Shown here: positions 26,511 through 37,053 of the stretch, in pieces | Layout of the letters: every line of letters begins with the position of its first letter | How positions within the stretch are numbered: the stretch's first letter is position 1 | Source: Streptococcus sp. Marseille-Q0941 | Lineage (GTDB): Bacteria; Bacillota; Bacilli; Lactobacillales; Streptococcaceae | Length of the DNA: 64,000 nucleotides | Direction: 5' to 3' | Assembly (NCBI RefSeq): GCF_943736975.1 | Contig: NZ_CALSFO010000008.1 | Coordinates: forward strand, 62,001 to 126,000 | The notes under the pieces: generated by a model | Database searches by the model: none | Told to the model about the DNA's origin: nothing | The model's input: the letters and a program-made list of their open reading frames with translations, nothing else | Made by a program: the position numbers and the translations under genes

Positions 26511-26539
26511 TTGTCTTCTCCAACCAAGCGTGTTATAAT
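26511..26539 (+). promoter_or_regulatory. mnmA promoter
   Basis: -35 TTGTCT (26511-26516), 17-base spacer, -10 TATAAT (26534-26539) with an extended TG. A possible hairpin (AGAGG/CCTCT) overlaps the upstream side. Confidence 0.82.
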
Positions 26540-26541
26540 GA

Positions 26542-27741
<1,200 letters not shown>

Positions 27742-27742
27742 A

Positions 27743-27770
27743 TTGACAAATTTTCTCATTTTGCTACAAT
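27743..27770 (+). promoter_or_regulatory. Promoter for the Nudix-mnmG pair
   Basis: -35 TTGACA (27743-27748), 16-base spacer, -10 TACAAT (27765-27770) with extended TG. A small hairpin TGCAGG/CCTGCA (27811-27831) lies in the leader. Confidence 0.8.
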
Positions 27771-27881
27771 AATAAAAGCAATAGAAATGATGGTCAAAGC
27801 TCATGGATGTTGCAGGCTTTTTTGTCCTGCACTTCTTACGAGTTTTGACTGTTTTTGTGTCGTTTAAGGGAAAGGATAAAA

Positions 27882-28337
27882 ATGACTCAACAAGACTTTC
27901 GGACAAAAGTGGAAAATACAGTTTTTGGTGTTCGGGCGACAGCCTTGATTCTTCAAAATCGCAAACTCCTAGTTACCAAAGATGAGGGCAAGTATTACAC
28001 TATTGGCGGTGCCATCCAAGTCAATGAAAGAACGGAAGACGCGGTAGTCCGCGAAGTGAGGGAAGAACTGGGTGTCAAAGCTCAAGCTGGTCAGCTAGCT
28101 TTTGTGGTTGAAAATCGTTTTGAACAAGACGGTGTCTATTATCACAACATCGAGTTTCATTATCTGGTGGACTTGCTTGAGGATGCCCCATTGACCATGC
28201 AGGAAGATGAGAAAACGCAGCCCTGTGAATGGCTTGACTTGGGTCAGCTTGAGGATTTCCAGCTAGTTCCAGCCTTTTTAAAAACAGCCTTACCAGAATG
28301 GAACGGGCAACTAAGACACATCCATCTTGAAGAATAG
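27882..28337 (+). CDS. Nudix hydrolase
   Basis: 151 residues from the ATG at 27882 with AAAGGA upstream; an upstream in-frame ATG at 27855 lacks a ribosome site. The Nudix box is complete: [20 protein letters not shown] followed by LGV, with the catalytic Glu residues in REVREE. It cleaves a nucleoside diphosphate linked to some group X; the substrate cannot be told. It ends 8 bases before mnmG and shares its promoter. Confidence 0.92.
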   Translation: MTQQDFRTKVENTVFGVRATALILQNRKLLVTKDEGKYYTIGGAIQVNERTEDAVVREVREELGVKAQAGQLAFVVENRFEQDGVYYHNIEFHYLVDLLEDAPLTMQEDEKTQPCEWLDLGQLEDFQLVPAFLKTALPEWNGQLRHIHLEE

Positions 28338-28345
28338 GAGAGAAA

Positions 28346-30262
28346 ATGACTTATAATTTTACTGAAGAATACGATATTATTGTAATCGGTTCGGGACATG
28401 CTGGGGTCGAGGCTTCCTTGGCTGCCAGCCGTATGGGTTGTAAGGTTCTGCTTGCGACCATCAACATTGAAATGCTGGCTTTCATGCCTTGTAATCCCTC
28501 TATCGGTGGATCTGCCAAGGGGATTGTCGTGCGTGAAGTCGATGCCCTCGGTGGTGAAATGGCGAAGAATATTGACAAGACTTACATCCAGATGAAGATG
28601 CTCAACACTGGGAAGGGGCCAGCCGTTCGTGCCCTTCGTGCGCAGGCTGACAAGGAGCTCTACTCTAAGGAGATGCGCAAGACGGTTGAAAATCAAGACA
28701 ACCTCACTCTTCGTCAGACTATGATTGATGAGATTTTAGTGGAAGATGGCAAGGTTGTCGGTGTTCGTACAGCTACCCATCAAGAGTATGCTGCCAAGGC
28801 CGTTATTGTGACGACAGGGACTGCACTCCGTGGGGAAATCATCATCGGAGACCTCAAGTACTCATCAGGACCTAACCACAGCCTAGCTTCGATTAACCTA
28901 GCTGATAATCTCAAGGAACTTGGGCTTGAAATTGGTCGTTTCAAGACAGGAACCCCTCCACGTGTCAAGGCTTCTTCTATCAACTACGATGTGACAGAAA
29001 TTCAGCCAGGAGACGAAGCGCCTAATCACTTCTCATACACTTCGCGTGATGAGGACTATGTCAAAGACCAAGTTCCATGCTGGTTAACCTATACCAATGG
29101 TACTAGTCATGAGATTATTCAAAACAACCTCCACCGTGCACCTATGTTTACAGGTGTGGTCAAGGGAGTGGGACCTCGTTACTGTCCGTCGATTGAGGAT
29201 AAGATTGTGCGTTTTGCGGACAAGGAACGCCACCAACTCTTCCTTGAGCCAGAAGGTCGCAATACAGAGGAAGTTTATGTCCAGGGTCTTTCAACTAGCC
29301 TTCCTGAGGATGTGCAACGTGAATTGGTGCATTCTATCAAAGGTTTGGAAAATGCAGAGATGATGCGTACTGGTTATGCCATTGAGTATGACATGGTCTT
29401 GCCTCATCAGTTGCGTGCGACTCTAGAAACCAAGAAAATTTCAGGACTTTTCACGGCTGGTCAGACCAATGGAACGTCAGGTTATGAAGAGGCTGCTGGC
29501 CAAGGGATTATCGCTGGGATCAACGCAGCTCTGAAAATCCAAGGCAAGCCTGAGTTGATTTTGAAGCGCAGCGACGGTTATATCGGGGTGATGATCGATG
29601 ACTTGGTGACCAAGGGAACCATTGAACCTTACCGTCTATTAACTAGTCGTGCAGAATACCGTCTCATTCTCCGTCATGATAATGCTGATATGCGTTTGAC
29701 CGAGATGGGACGTGAGATTGGGCTTGTTGATGATGAACGCTGGGCTCGCTTTGAAATCAAGAAAAACCAATTTGACAATGAGATGAAGCGTTTAGACAGC
29801 ATCAAACTCAAACCGGTCAAGGAAACTAACGCTAAGGTTGAAGCGATGGGCTTCAAGCCATTGACTGACGCTGTGACAGCCAAGGAATTCCTTCGCCGCC
29901 CAGAAGTCTCTTACCAAGATGTGGTGGCTTTCATCGGACCTGCTGCTGAAGAGTTAGATGACAAGATTATCGAATTGATCGAGACAGAAATCAAGTACGA
30001 AGGCTACATCTCCAAAGCCATGGATCAGGTTGCCAAGATGAAACGCATGGAAGAAAAACGCATTCCAGCCAACATCGACTGGGATGACATTGACTCTATT
30101 GCGACAGAAGCTCGCCAGAAGTTCAAACTCATCAATCCAGAAACCATCGGCCAAGCCAGCCGTATCTCTGGAGTTAACCCAGCAGATATCTCCATTCTTA
30201 TGGTCTATCTGGAAGGTAAAAATCGAAGCATTTCAAAAAATTTAGAAAAAAAAGCTGATTAA
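28346..30262 (+). CDS. mnmG: tRNA uridine-5-carboxymethylaminomethyl modification enzyme MnmG (GidA)
   Basis: 638 residues. The FAD-binding motif [19 protein letters not shown] is at residues 13-31, and the conserved [12 protein letters not shown] follows near residue 48. With MnmE it places cmnm5 on U34 of certain tRNAs, complementing MnmA thiolation encoded two genes upstream. Length is normal. A strong terminator follows. Confidence 0.97.
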   Translation: MTYNFTEEYDIIVIGSGHAGVEASLAASRMGCKVLLATINIEMLAFMPCNPSIGGSAKGIVVREVDALGGEMAKNIDKTYIQMKMLNTGKGPAVRALRAQADKELYSKEMRKTVENQDNLTLRQTMIDEILVEDGKVVGVRTATHQEYAAKAVIVTTGTALRGEIIIGDLKYSSGPNHSLASINLADNLKELGLEIGRFKTGTPPRVKASSINYDVTEIQPGDEAPNHFSYTSRDEDYVKDQVPCWLTYTNGTSHEIIQNNLHRAPMFTGVVKGVGPRYCPSIEDKIVRFADKERHQLFLEPEGRNTEEVYVQGLSTSLPEDVQRELVHSIKGLENAEMMRTGYAIEYDMVLPHQLRATLETKKISGLFTAGQTNGTSGYEEAAGQGIIAGINAALKIQGKPELILKRSDGYIGVMIDDLVTKGTIEPYRLLTSRAEYRLILRHDNADMRLTEMGREIGLVDDERWARFEIKKNQFDNEMKRLDSIKLKPVKETNAKVEAMGFKPLTDAVTAKEFLRRPEVSYQDVVAFIGPAAEELDDKIIELIETEIKYEGYISKAMDQVAKMKRMEEKRIPANIDWDDIDSIATEARQKFKLINPETIGQASRISGVNPADISILMVYLEGKNRSISKNLEKKAD

Positions 30263-30269
30263 AAACAAA

Positions 30270-30306
30270 ACGCTGAATTCTATTTTTGGGAATTCAGCGT
30301 TTTTAG
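30270..30306 (+). terminator. Terminator after mnmG
   Basis: Arms ACGCTGAATTC/GAATTCAGCGT with a 9-base loop and a T-run. Confidence 0.93.
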
Positions 30307-30310
30307 ATTT

Positions 30311-30328
30311 TTCTTCTTTTTTCGAATA
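30311..30328 (+). promoter_or_regulatory. ComX (cin)-box-like element
   Basis: TTCGAATA (30321-30328) differs from the streptococcal competence sigma-X box TACGAATA at one position and is preceded by a pyrimidine/T-rich tract, as in late competence promoters. It lies 22 bases before a 44-codon ORF with a strong ribosome site. Confidence 0.5.
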
Positions 30329-30350
30329 AAAAAGAAAAGGAGGAATGATA

Positions 30351-30485
30351 ATGCTAACAGTAGAAGAAAAAACTTTTTTAGCTCACTATAAAACAGCTTT
30401 ATATCACCGTTTTTATGAGGTCGAACGCTTTGCTTCCTTGTCTGAAAAGTTGAGCAAACGTCGGCCACAGGCTGACAAGAACTAG
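30351..30485 (+). CDS. Small protein, 44 residues, unknown function
   Basis: The ORF runs from ATG 30351 to TAG 30485 with AAAGGAGG nine bases upstream, one of the best ribosome sites in the window. The protein begins MLTVEEKTFLAHYKTALYHR and ends in a basic stretch (SKRRPQADKN); it is soluble and probably helical. It sits between the mnmG terminator and a membrane protein, behind a ComX-box-like sequence. In pneumococcus the genes just before nrdD (SP_0200/ccs4 and SP_0201, from memory) are competence-induced, which agrees. I recognise no domain. Confidence 0.72.
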   Translation: MLTVEEKTFLAHYKTALYHRFYEVERFASLSEKLSKRRPQADKN

Positions 30486-30529
30486 ACTTTTTGATATACT
30501 AGAACAAATTAAAGAATAGGAGAGAATGT

Positions 30530-32083
30530 ATGAGTGTATATGGTAGATTAGAAGACGAACCAACTCCAACTTGGATGGGAAGCCAGGATGCTCTAGTAGA
30601 GAATGAGGAGCAACTTGAGGTTAAAACTCGTCAACCTGCCCGCTTACCATTTTTTAATATCCTCATTTTGAGTACTCTAGTGGTCCTTGTATCCGTAATC
30701 TTCCCCTTCTTCTTAGGATTGATAAGTCCTGAGCAGTCTCAGGATTTTTATATTGGATGGGCTATGCACCAAAGCGGAGACGTCTACACAGATTATTTTG
30801 GAACTAGTGGTCTCCTCTATTACTTTTTACAGTATGTAACTCAGGGAAGTATTTTGTTTGCCGTCTTTAATTGGTTGACTTTAGTAGGTGCCGGATTCTT
30901 TCTTTTTCGTTCGGCCTACAATCTGACGGAACAAAATAAACAATCACAACAAGTATTGACAGTCTTTTATATCCTGGCTAGTGCTCTTAGCTTTGGTGGC
31001 GGATATGCAACTATTCTTGCTCTCCCATTCTTGTTCTATGCTCTAAGTTTAGTGACGGCTTATTTGGCCGAACCAAACCAAGATAGAGGTTTCTTGCGTA
31101 TTGGAGCTAGCTTGGCTCTAGCATTTTTCTTTGCACCTTTGGTTACAACCTTGTATGCATTCGTCTTGTTTCTTGCAGTAACAGCTTTTAATGTCGGTCG
31201 CAACAAATTGACTCATGGTGTCTATCAATCTTTTGCTGCGGGCCTTGGTTTTTCAATTTTCTTTTATCCAATTGGCTACTACACGGTTTATAAAGGTAGT
31301 TTTGGAAATGCGATTAGTCAAATACTCTACCCAGTAGATAGTTTGAACTTTACGTCTAACCCGGGATTGCTAGACAACATCCTTTTCTATGGATTGTTAG
31401 CCATTGCTCTTGGAGCGTTGACGATGGCATTTACAGGTCTCTTCCGATCTAAGCCATTGAAACAGTCTGTCTTATCAATCTTTGCTGCAATAGCTGTTAT
31501 TTTGGTATTGGTTTTAGAAATTTTTTCTACAGACCAAATCCACGGCAGTCGTATGGTGGAGTTACTTCCTTTCTTGTCTCTTCTTTTACTGGCTGGAATT
31601 CGTACAGAGAAACCAGAAGGAGCCAATCGTCGTAGACGTTCTAGAGAAGAAACTTCTCTATGGGGAGCTTTTGTAAAAGGAAATGCCTACCTGCCAATTT
31701 TAGCTCTTGCTTACCTATTTTTAGCTCCTCTAGTATCACGATATTTGCTCCATACTGCACAATATCAAGAACGAACCAGTATTGAAGCTAAGGTTAAAGG
31801 GGAAACGCAGGCTACAGATCGTATCTATGTTTGGGATGATCAGACAAGTAGTTATAAGGCAAGTGAACGCTTGGCTGCTAGTCAGTTATTATCACCGAGA
31901 TTGCATACAGGACTTGATGCAAATCGTACCAAGCTTGTAAATGATTTACGAGATAATCAACCAAAGATGATTGTAGTAAATACAAAAACAACCCTATGGA
32001 CAGAAGTTGAGCAACTTTTAGCTGAAAATTATCAAGCGGTTCAAAGTGAATTCAAAGACTTTAAATTCTACAAATTAAAATAA
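30530..32083 (+). CDS. Polytopic membrane protein, possible glycosyltransferase-C-like; likely competence-linked
   Basis: 517 residues. A 40-residue polar N-terminus is followed by about twelve hydrophobic segments (about 42-430) and a soluble C-terminal domain of about 90 residues (from about 430) with IYVWDD. The layout, with an early extracellular loop containing QDFYIGWAMHQSGDVYTDYF, resembles GT-C/ArnT-like membrane sugar transferases, but I cannot identify catalytic residues with confidence. It follows the 44-residue ORF by 44 bases with GGAG upstream and probably shares its ComX-type promoter. It may be the homologue of a pneumococcal competence-induced protein (Ccs4 locus, from memory). 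Confidence 0.75.
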   Translation: MSVYGRLEDEPTPTWMGSQDALVENEEQLEVKTRQPARLPFFNILILSTLVVLVSVIFPFFLGLISPEQSQDFYIGWAMHQSGDVYTDYFGTSGLLYYFLQYVTQGSILFAVFNWLTLVGAGFFLFRSAYNLTEQNKQSQQVLTVFYILASALSFGGGYATILALPFLFYALSLVTAYLAEPNQDRGFLRIGASLALAFFFAPLVTTLYAFVLFLAVTAFNVGRNKLTHGVYQSFAAGLGFSIFFYPIGYYTVYKGSFGNAISQILYPVDSLNFTSNPGLLDNILFYGLLAIALGALTMAFTGLFRSKPLKQSVLSIFAAIAVILVLVLEIFSTDQIHGSRMVELLPFLSLLLLAGIRTEKPEGANRRRRSREETSLWGAFVKGNAYLPILALAYLFLAPLVSRYLLHTAQYQERTSIEAKVKGETQATDRIYVWDDQTSSYKASERLAASQLLSPRLHTGLDANRTKLVNDLRDNQPKMIVVNTKTTLWTEVEQLLAENYQAVQSEFKDFKFYKLK

Positions 32084-32088
32084 AAACA

Positions 32089-32166
32089 ATCAATATCTTG
32101 TGTAATTTTAAAAAATTTTTATTTTTTAACACAAGATATTGATTTTTATTTTTTTAGTGATATAAT
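32089..32166 (+). promoter_or_regulatory. nrdD promoter with paired NrdR-like boxes
   Basis: ATCAATATCTTGTGT (32089-32103) and its exact reverse complement ACACAAGATATTGAT (32129-32143) are centred 40 bases apart. The second, extended to 16 bases, fits 13 of 16 positions of the NrdR consensus ACACWATATATWGTGT. An extended -10 (TGA TATAAT, to 32166) follows. The pair could alternatively act as a long-loop terminator for the upstream gene because a T-run follows. Confidence 0.7.
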
Positions 32167-32208
32167 ACTTTTTAGAATCAATATTATATTTAAGAAAAGG
32201 GTATGGAT

Positions 32209-34416
32209 ATGATTGTATTGGAAGAGAAGGCTGTCCCTGATCCGACTTTATTCGTTGAAAAGCGTGACGGCAGACGTGTAATTTTTGATGTAGACAAGAT
32301 TGACAAAGCGCTTCATAAGGCTGCTGAAAAGGTTATGGATGTAACCCCTTTGGTTGAAAAGCGACTTAGCACCCTAGTTGAACGTATCGTTGAAGAGATT
32401 CATAGCCGTTTCCCTCAAGGTGTAAAAATCTACGAAATCCAAAATATCGTAGAGCACGAGTTGTTGGAAGCTAAAGAATACGCCTTGGCCGAGGAATATA
32501 TTACTTATCGGACCCAACGTGATTTTGAGCGCTCAAAAGCAACAGATATCAACTTCAGCATCCATAAACTGCTCAATAAAGATCAGGCGGTTGTCAATGA
32601 AAATGCCAATAAGGACAGTGATGTCTTTAATACCCAGCGTGACTTGACAGCAGGGATTGTAGGGAAGTCGATTGGACTCCAAATGCTTCCTAAACATGTG
32701 GCTAATGCCCATCAAAAAGGGGATATCCACTATCACGATTTGGACTATAGCCCCTACACCCCTATGACCAACTGTTGTTTGATTGATTTCAATGGCATGT
32801 TGGAAAATGGTTTTAAGATTGGGAATGCAGAGGTTGAGAGTCCTAAGTCTATCCAGACTGCAACAGCTCAGATTTCGCAAATCATCGCAAACGTTGCCTC
32901 TAGTCAGTACGGTGGATGTTCCGCAGACCGGATTGATGAAGTCTTGGCTCCATATGCAGAGAAAAATTACCAAAAGCATCTCAAAGATGCAGAGGAATGG
33001 GTTCTGCCTGATAAGCGTGAGGAGTACGCCTGGAAGAAAACCCAGAAAGACATCTACGATGCCATGCAATCTCTAGAGTACGAGATTAACACCCTCTTTA
33101 CCTCAAATGGTCAAACCCCTTTTACCTCTCTTGGTTTCGGTCTAGGAACCAATCGTTTTGAACGCGAAATTCAAAAGGCAATCCTGAATATTCGAATCAA
33201 GGGGCTGGGTTCAGAACATCGTACAGCAATCTTCCCGAAACTTATCTTCACTCTTAAAAGAGGACTTAACTTGGAGGAAGGTTCGCCTAACTACGATATT
33301 AAGCAGTTGGCTCTTGAGTGTGCAACCAAGCGGATGTACCCAGATGTATTATCTTACGATAAGATTGTCGAGTTAACAGGCTCCTTCAAGGTTCCGATGG
33401 GATGCCGTTCGTTCCTTCAAGGCTGGAAGGACGAAAATGGAGTAGAGGTTAATTCTGGTCGTATGAACCTAGGAGTCGTGACGGTCAATCTTCCTCGTAT
33501 CGCCCTCGAATCTGAAGGGGACATGAATAAGTTCTGGGAAATCTTCAACGAGCGCATGAACATCGCGGAAGATGCTTTGGTCTATCGTGTGGAGCGAACC
33601 AAGGAAGCCACTCCAGCTAATGCACCAATTCTTTATCAATACGGAGCCTTCGGACGTCGACTTGGAAAAGAAGAAAGTGTTGACCAGCTCTTTAAGAACC
33701 GTCGTGCGACCATCTCTCTAGGTTATATCGGTTTGTACGAAGTGGCAACCGTCTTCTTTGGCAATAACTGGGAAAGCAATCCTGAAGCCAAGGAATTTAC
33801 ACTGGATATTATTCGCGATATGAAGCGCCGAGTAGAAGAGTGGTCTGACCAATACGGTTATCACTTCTCTATCTATTCGACACCATCTGAAAGCTTGACA
33901 GATCGCTTCTGTCGTTTGGATACAGAGAAGTTCGGTTCTATTCCTGATATTACAGACAAGGAATACTACACCAACTCTTTCCACTATGATGTCCGCAAAA
34001 ATCCAACACCTTTTGAAAAATTGGACTTTGAGAAAGTTTATCCAGAAGCGGGTGCGTCAGGTGGTTTCATCCATTATTGTGAGTATCCAGTTCTTCAACA
34101 AAATCCTAAAGCCCTGGAAGCTGTCTGGGACTATGCTTACGACCGGGTCGGTTATCTCGGGACCAATACTCCGATTGATCGTTGCTACAAGTGTGACTTT
34201 GAAGGGGATTTTGAACCAACTGAGAGAGGGTTCGCTTGTCCTAACTGTGGAAACAATGATCCTAAAACAGTAGATGTAGTGAAACGAACTTGTGGTTATC
34301 TGGGAAATCCTCAAGCCCGTCCGATGGTCAACGGACGCCACAAGGAAATCGCAGCGCGTGTCAAACATATGAACGGTTCTACTATTAAAACGGCTGGACA
34401 TGAAGTAAGAAATTAG
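32209..34416 (+). CDS. nrdD: Anaerobic ribonucleoside-triphosphate reductase, catalytic subunit
   Basis: 735 residues from the ATG at 32209, which stands 7 bases after AAAAGGG; the ATG at 32203 is too close to that site. An N-terminal ATP-cone (VEKRDGRRVIFDVDKIDKAL) gives allosteric control. The C-terminus holds the zinc cysteines CYKCDF and CPNCG and the glycyl-radical motif RTCGYLGNPQARPM. It makes dNTPs without oxygen and needs NrdG, encoded three genes downstream. Confidence 0.96.
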   Translation: MIVLEEKAVPDPTLFVEKRDGRRVIFDVDKIDKALHKAAEKVMDVTPLVEKRLSTLVERIVEEIHSRFPQGVKIYEIQNIVEHELLEAKEYALAEEYITYRTQRDFERSKATDINFSIHKLLNKDQAVVNENANKDSDVFNTQRDLTAGIVGKSIGLQMLPKHVANAHQKGDIHYHDLDYSPYTPMTNCCLIDFNGMLENGFKIGNAEVESPKSIQTATAQISQIIANVASSQYGGCSADRIDEVLAPYAEKNYQKHLKDAEEWVLPDKREEYAWKKTQKDIYDAMQSLEYEINTLFTSNGQTPFTSLGFGLGTNRFEREIQKAILNIRIKGLGSEHRTAIFPKLIFTLKRGLNLEEGSPNYDIKQLALECATKRMYPDVLSYDKIVELTGSFKVPMGCRSFLQGWKDENGVEVNSGRMNLGVVTVNLPRIALESEGDMNKFWEIFNERMNIAEDALVYRVERTKEATPANAPILYQYGAFGRRLGKEESVDQLFKNRRATISLGYIGLYEVATVFFGNNWESNPEAKEFTLDIIRDMKRRVEEWSDQYGYHFSIYSTPSESLTDRFCRLDTEKFGSIPDITDKEYYTNSFHYDVRKNPTPFEKLDFEKVYPEAGASGGFIHYCEYPVLQQNPKALEAVWDYAYDRVGYLGTNTPIDRCYKCDFEGDFEPTERGFACPNCGNNDPKTVDVVKRTCGYLGNPQARPMVNGRHKEIAARVKHMNGSTIKTAGHEVRN

Positions 34417-34427
34417 AAAGAAAAAGA

Positions 34428-34568
34428 ATGGGAAAATATCAATTAGACGATAAAGGAAAGGCCTTGGTTCAACGATTCCACGAGAAACATTCAAAGGGTG
34501 GGGGCAATAAAAAAGACCGAGTGGCTAGCCTTAGAGAGCAATTTTTAAACAAGAACAAGAAAAAATAA
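34428..34568 (+). CDS. Small basic protein, 46 residues, in the nrd operon
   Basis: ATG 34428 to TAA 34568, 11 bases after nrdD. The sequence starts MGKYQLDDKGKALVQRFHEK, has a GGGNKKDR turn and a lysine-rich end (NKNKKK). The ribosome site is weak (AAAGAAAAAG). A similar small ORF lies between nrdD and the acetyltransferase gene in pneumococcus (SP_0203, from memory), so conservation of position supports it being real. The function is unknown. A terminator hairpin follows at once. Confidence 0.68.
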   Translation: MGKYQLDDKGKALVQRFHEKHSKGGGNKKDRVASLREQFLNKNKKK

Positions 34569-34570
34569 AA

Positions 34571-34594
34571 GTGAGAGTTGCCTCTCACTTTTCT
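34571..34594 (+). terminator. Hairpin terminator inside the nrd cluster
   Basis: Arms GTGAGAG/CTCTCAC with a 4-base loop and a pyrimidine tail. It may reduce transcription into the acetyltransferase and nrdG. Confidence 0.75.
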
Positions 34595-34611
34595 CTTAAT
34601 TGGAGGTAAAA

Positions 34612-35112
34612 ATGATACTACGCAGACCAACATTGGCAGATAAAGAAACAGTTTTAGAGATGATGGCAGAGTTTGAACAAGTACAGTCACCTCATGATGG
34701 TGGTTTCTGGGATACAGAGAACTTTGTGTATGAAGAGTGGTTGGAAATAAATATGCAAAAAGAGATGGGAATAAACTTGCCTGAAAATCGTGTTCCTTCT
34801 ATTCAATTTGTATCATTTGATGATGTAGGTCGTGCTCTAGGACTTTTGAATCTGCGATTGAGACTGAATGAGGGTTTACTGAATTATGCTGGCCATATTG
34901 GCTACTCCATTCGTCCATCTGAAAGAGGTAAGGGTTATGCCAAAGAATCCCTCCGACAAGGTCTACAAGTTGCTAAGGGAAAGAATATTAAACGAGCTTT
35001 AGTGACTTGTAGCACAGAAAATCCAGCAAGCCGAGCTGTTATCTTAGCTAATGGTGGGGAGTTGGAGGATGTTCGAAACGGAACGGAGCGCTATTGGATA
35101 GACTTGGAGTAG
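34612..35112 (+). CDS. GNAT-family N-acetyltransferase
   Basis: 166 residues from the ATG at 34612 with TGGAGG upstream. The acetyl-CoA loop appears in GYSIRPSERGKGYAKESLRQ (about residues 101-120), and the late LVTCSTENPASRAVILANGG is the typical fourth motif. It transfers an acetyl group to an unknown amine. It sits between nrdD and nrdG and overlaps the region of the nrdG ribosome site, suggesting co-expression; a direct role in dNTP synthesis is not implied. Confidence 0.88.
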   Translation: MILRRPTLADKETVLEMMAEFEQVQSPHDGGFWDTENFVYEEWLEINMQKEMGINLPENRVPSIQFVSFDDVGRALGLLNLRLRLNEGLLNYAGHIGYSIRPSERGKGYAKESLRQGLQVAKGKNIKRALVTCSTENPASRAVILANGGELEDVRNGTERYWIDLE

Positions 35113-35117
35113 ACAGC

Positions 35118-35714
35118 ATGACATGGAATACACCAAAACCAGGCGAGTGGAAAAGTGAAGAACTCAGTCAGGGGCGTATCATTGACTACAAGGCCTTTAA
35201 CTTTGTGGATGGAGAAGGGGTGCGCAACTCCCTTTACGTAGCAGGTTGTATGTTTCACTGTGAGGGGTGTTACAATGTTGCGACCTGGTCTTTCAATGCA
35301 GGCATTCCTTATACAGCAGAGTTAGAAGAACAGATTATGGAAGATCTTGCCCAGCCCTATGTTCAAGGCTTGACCTTACTGGGAGGAGAGCCATTCCTCA
35401 ATACTGCTATCCTCTTGCCCCTCGTAAAACGCATTCGGAAGGAATTACCAGATAAAGACATCTGGTCCTGGACGGGCTACACTTGGGAAGAAATGATGCT
35501 GGAAACTCCAGATAAACTGGAACTCTTGTCGCTGATTGACATCCTTGTCGATGGACGGTATGACAAAAGCAAGCGCAATCTCATGCTCCAGTTTCGAGGT
35601 TCTTCTAATCAACGAATTATCGATGTACAAAAATCTCTGCAAAGTGGAAAAGTAGTTATTTGGGACAAGCTTAATGATGGGAAGCAAAGCTATGAACAGG
35701 TGAAGAGGGAATAA
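35118..35714 (+). CDS. nrdG: Anaerobic ribonucleotide reductase activating protein (radical SAM)
   Basis: 198 residues from the ATG at 35118 with GGAG eight bases upstream; an upstream in-frame start at 35094 lies inside the GNAT gene. The radical-SAM triad is in CMFHCEGCYN (CX3CX2C, about residues 40-48), and GGEP marks the SAM-binding site. It uses S-adenosylmethionine to create the glycyl radical of NrdD. Confidence 0.95.
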   Translation: MTWNTPKPGEWKSEELSQGRIIDYKAFNFVDGEGVRNSLYVAGCMFHCEGCYNVATWSFNAGIPYTAELEEQIMEDLAQPYVQGLTLLGGEPFLNTAILLPLVKRIRKELPDKDIWSWTGYTWEEMMLETPDKLELLSLIDILVDGRYDKSKRNLMLQFRGSSNQRIIDVQKSLQSGKVVIWDKLNDGKQSYEQVKRE

Positions 35715-36010
35715 AAAACAATTGCAGAAACTGTATATTAATATAGAAGAAAAATAAAAATTTGCTCTTCATTTATGCTTTTTTGAGATAAGGAGCGATA
35801 AGAAAACAGTTTCATTCGAAAAATTAAAAAAATCCTGTCAAATCCCTTGCAATCGCAGGGGCTTTGTGTTATTCTATTATGGTGCTGTAAATTACAGCCT
35901 TAGCTTTGATGCAAGAGGTTGCGACACGCTCGGTTGCATTGCCACGCAACGCGCGTCGGTTTTCTTGTGGAGCTAGCCTATTATCTTAAATAGACGAAAA
36001 GGAGAAAAAG
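35715..36010 (+). promoter_or_regulatory. S10 operon promoter and structured leader
   Basis: -35 TTGCAA (35847-35852), 17-base spacer, -10 TATTCT (35870-35875) with extended TG. The leader holds a hairpin GCTGTA/TACAGC (35884-35898) and a larger stem whose outer arms are CAAGA/TCTTG (35912-35967) with inner GACACGC/GCGCGTC and GTTGC/GCAAC. Such leaders can bind a ribosomal protein for feedback control; which one is not known here. Nothing else is seen in the first 130 bases. Confidence 0.7.
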
Positions 36011-36319
36011 ATGGCAAACAAAAAAATCCGTATCCGTTTGAAAGCTTACGAACACCGTACGCTTGATACAGCGGCTGCAAAAATCGTAGAATCAGCTACT
36101 CGTACAGGTGCACAAGTTGCGGGTCCAATCCCACTTCCAACTGAGCGTAGCCTCTACACAATTATTCGTGCGACTCACAAATATAAAGATTCTCGCGAAC
36201 AATTCGAAATGCGTACACACAAACGTTTGATCGACATCATCAACCCAACTCAAAAAACAGTTGATGCTTTGATGAAATTGGATCTTCCAAGTGGTGTAAA
36301 CGTAGAAATCAAACTTTAA
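36011..36319 (+). CDS. rpsJ: 30S ribosomal protein S10
   Basis: 102 residues, the normal length. Typical start [16 protein letters not shown] and the conserved IPLPT and RTHKRLIDI segments. First gene of the S10-spc-alpha superoperon; S10 also takes part in NusA/NusB antitermination. AAAAGGAG precedes the start. Confidence 0.98.
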   Translation: MANKKIRIRLKAYEHRTLDTAAAKIVESATRTGAQVAGPIPLPTERSLYTIIRATHKYKDSREQFEMRTHKRLIDIINPTQKTVDALMKLDLPSGVNVEIKL

Positions 36320-36402
36320 TTTAAAGCTTGATGCCTTGAGCATAAAAAACGCTCGTTAAAAACTTTTTGAATAAAAAAATATAGAAAAGGAACTATTTTC
36401 TC

Positions 36403-37029
36403 ATGACAAAAGGAATCTTAGGGAAAAAAGTGGGAATGACTCAAATCTTCACTGAAGCTGGCGAATTGATCCCTGTAACAGTTATCGAAGCAACTCCAAA
36501 CGTTGTTCTTCAAGTTAAAACTGTTGAAACAGATGGTTACAACGCTATCCAAGTTGGTTTCGATGACAAACGCGAAGTATTGAGCAACAAACCTGCTAAA
36601 GGACATGTAGCGAAAGCTAACACGGCTCCTAAGCGCTTCATTCGTGAATTCAAAAACGTTGAAGGCTTGGAAGTTGGTGCTGAAATCACAGTTGAAACAT
36701 TCGCAGCTGGAGACGTTGTTGACGTAACTGGTACATCTAAAGGTAAAGGTTTCCAAGGTGTTATCAAACGCCACGGACAATCACGTGGACCTATGGCTCA
36801 CGGTTCTCGTTACCACCGTCGTCCAGGTTCTATGGGACCTGTTGCACCTAACCGCGTATTCAAAGGTAAAAACCTTGCTGGACGTATGGGTGGCGACCGC
36901 GTAACAATTCAAAACCTTGAAGTTGTACAAGTTGTTCCAGAAAAGAACGTTATCCTTATTAAAGGTAACGTACCAGGTGCTAAGAAATCTCTTATCACTA
37001 TCAAGTCAGCAGTTAAAGCTGGTAAATAA
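36403..37029 (+). CDS. rplC: 50S ribosomal protein L3
   Basis: 208 residues. Begins [15 protein letters not shown] and carries the conserved glutamine-containing loop near [20 protein letters not shown] that reaches the peptidyl transferase centre. It starts 83 bases after rpsJ, an A/T-rich spacer without a clear terminator. Confidence 0.98.
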
Positions 37030-37053
37030 TAAGGAAAGGGGAATACAGTCAAA

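Noticed and set aside
32533..33069. Long reverse-strand ORF opposite nrdD, and similar antisense ORFs opposite ribosomal genes
   Set aside because: They mirror strongly coding frames, lack ribosome sites and give low-complexity or Cys/Phe-rich proteins.
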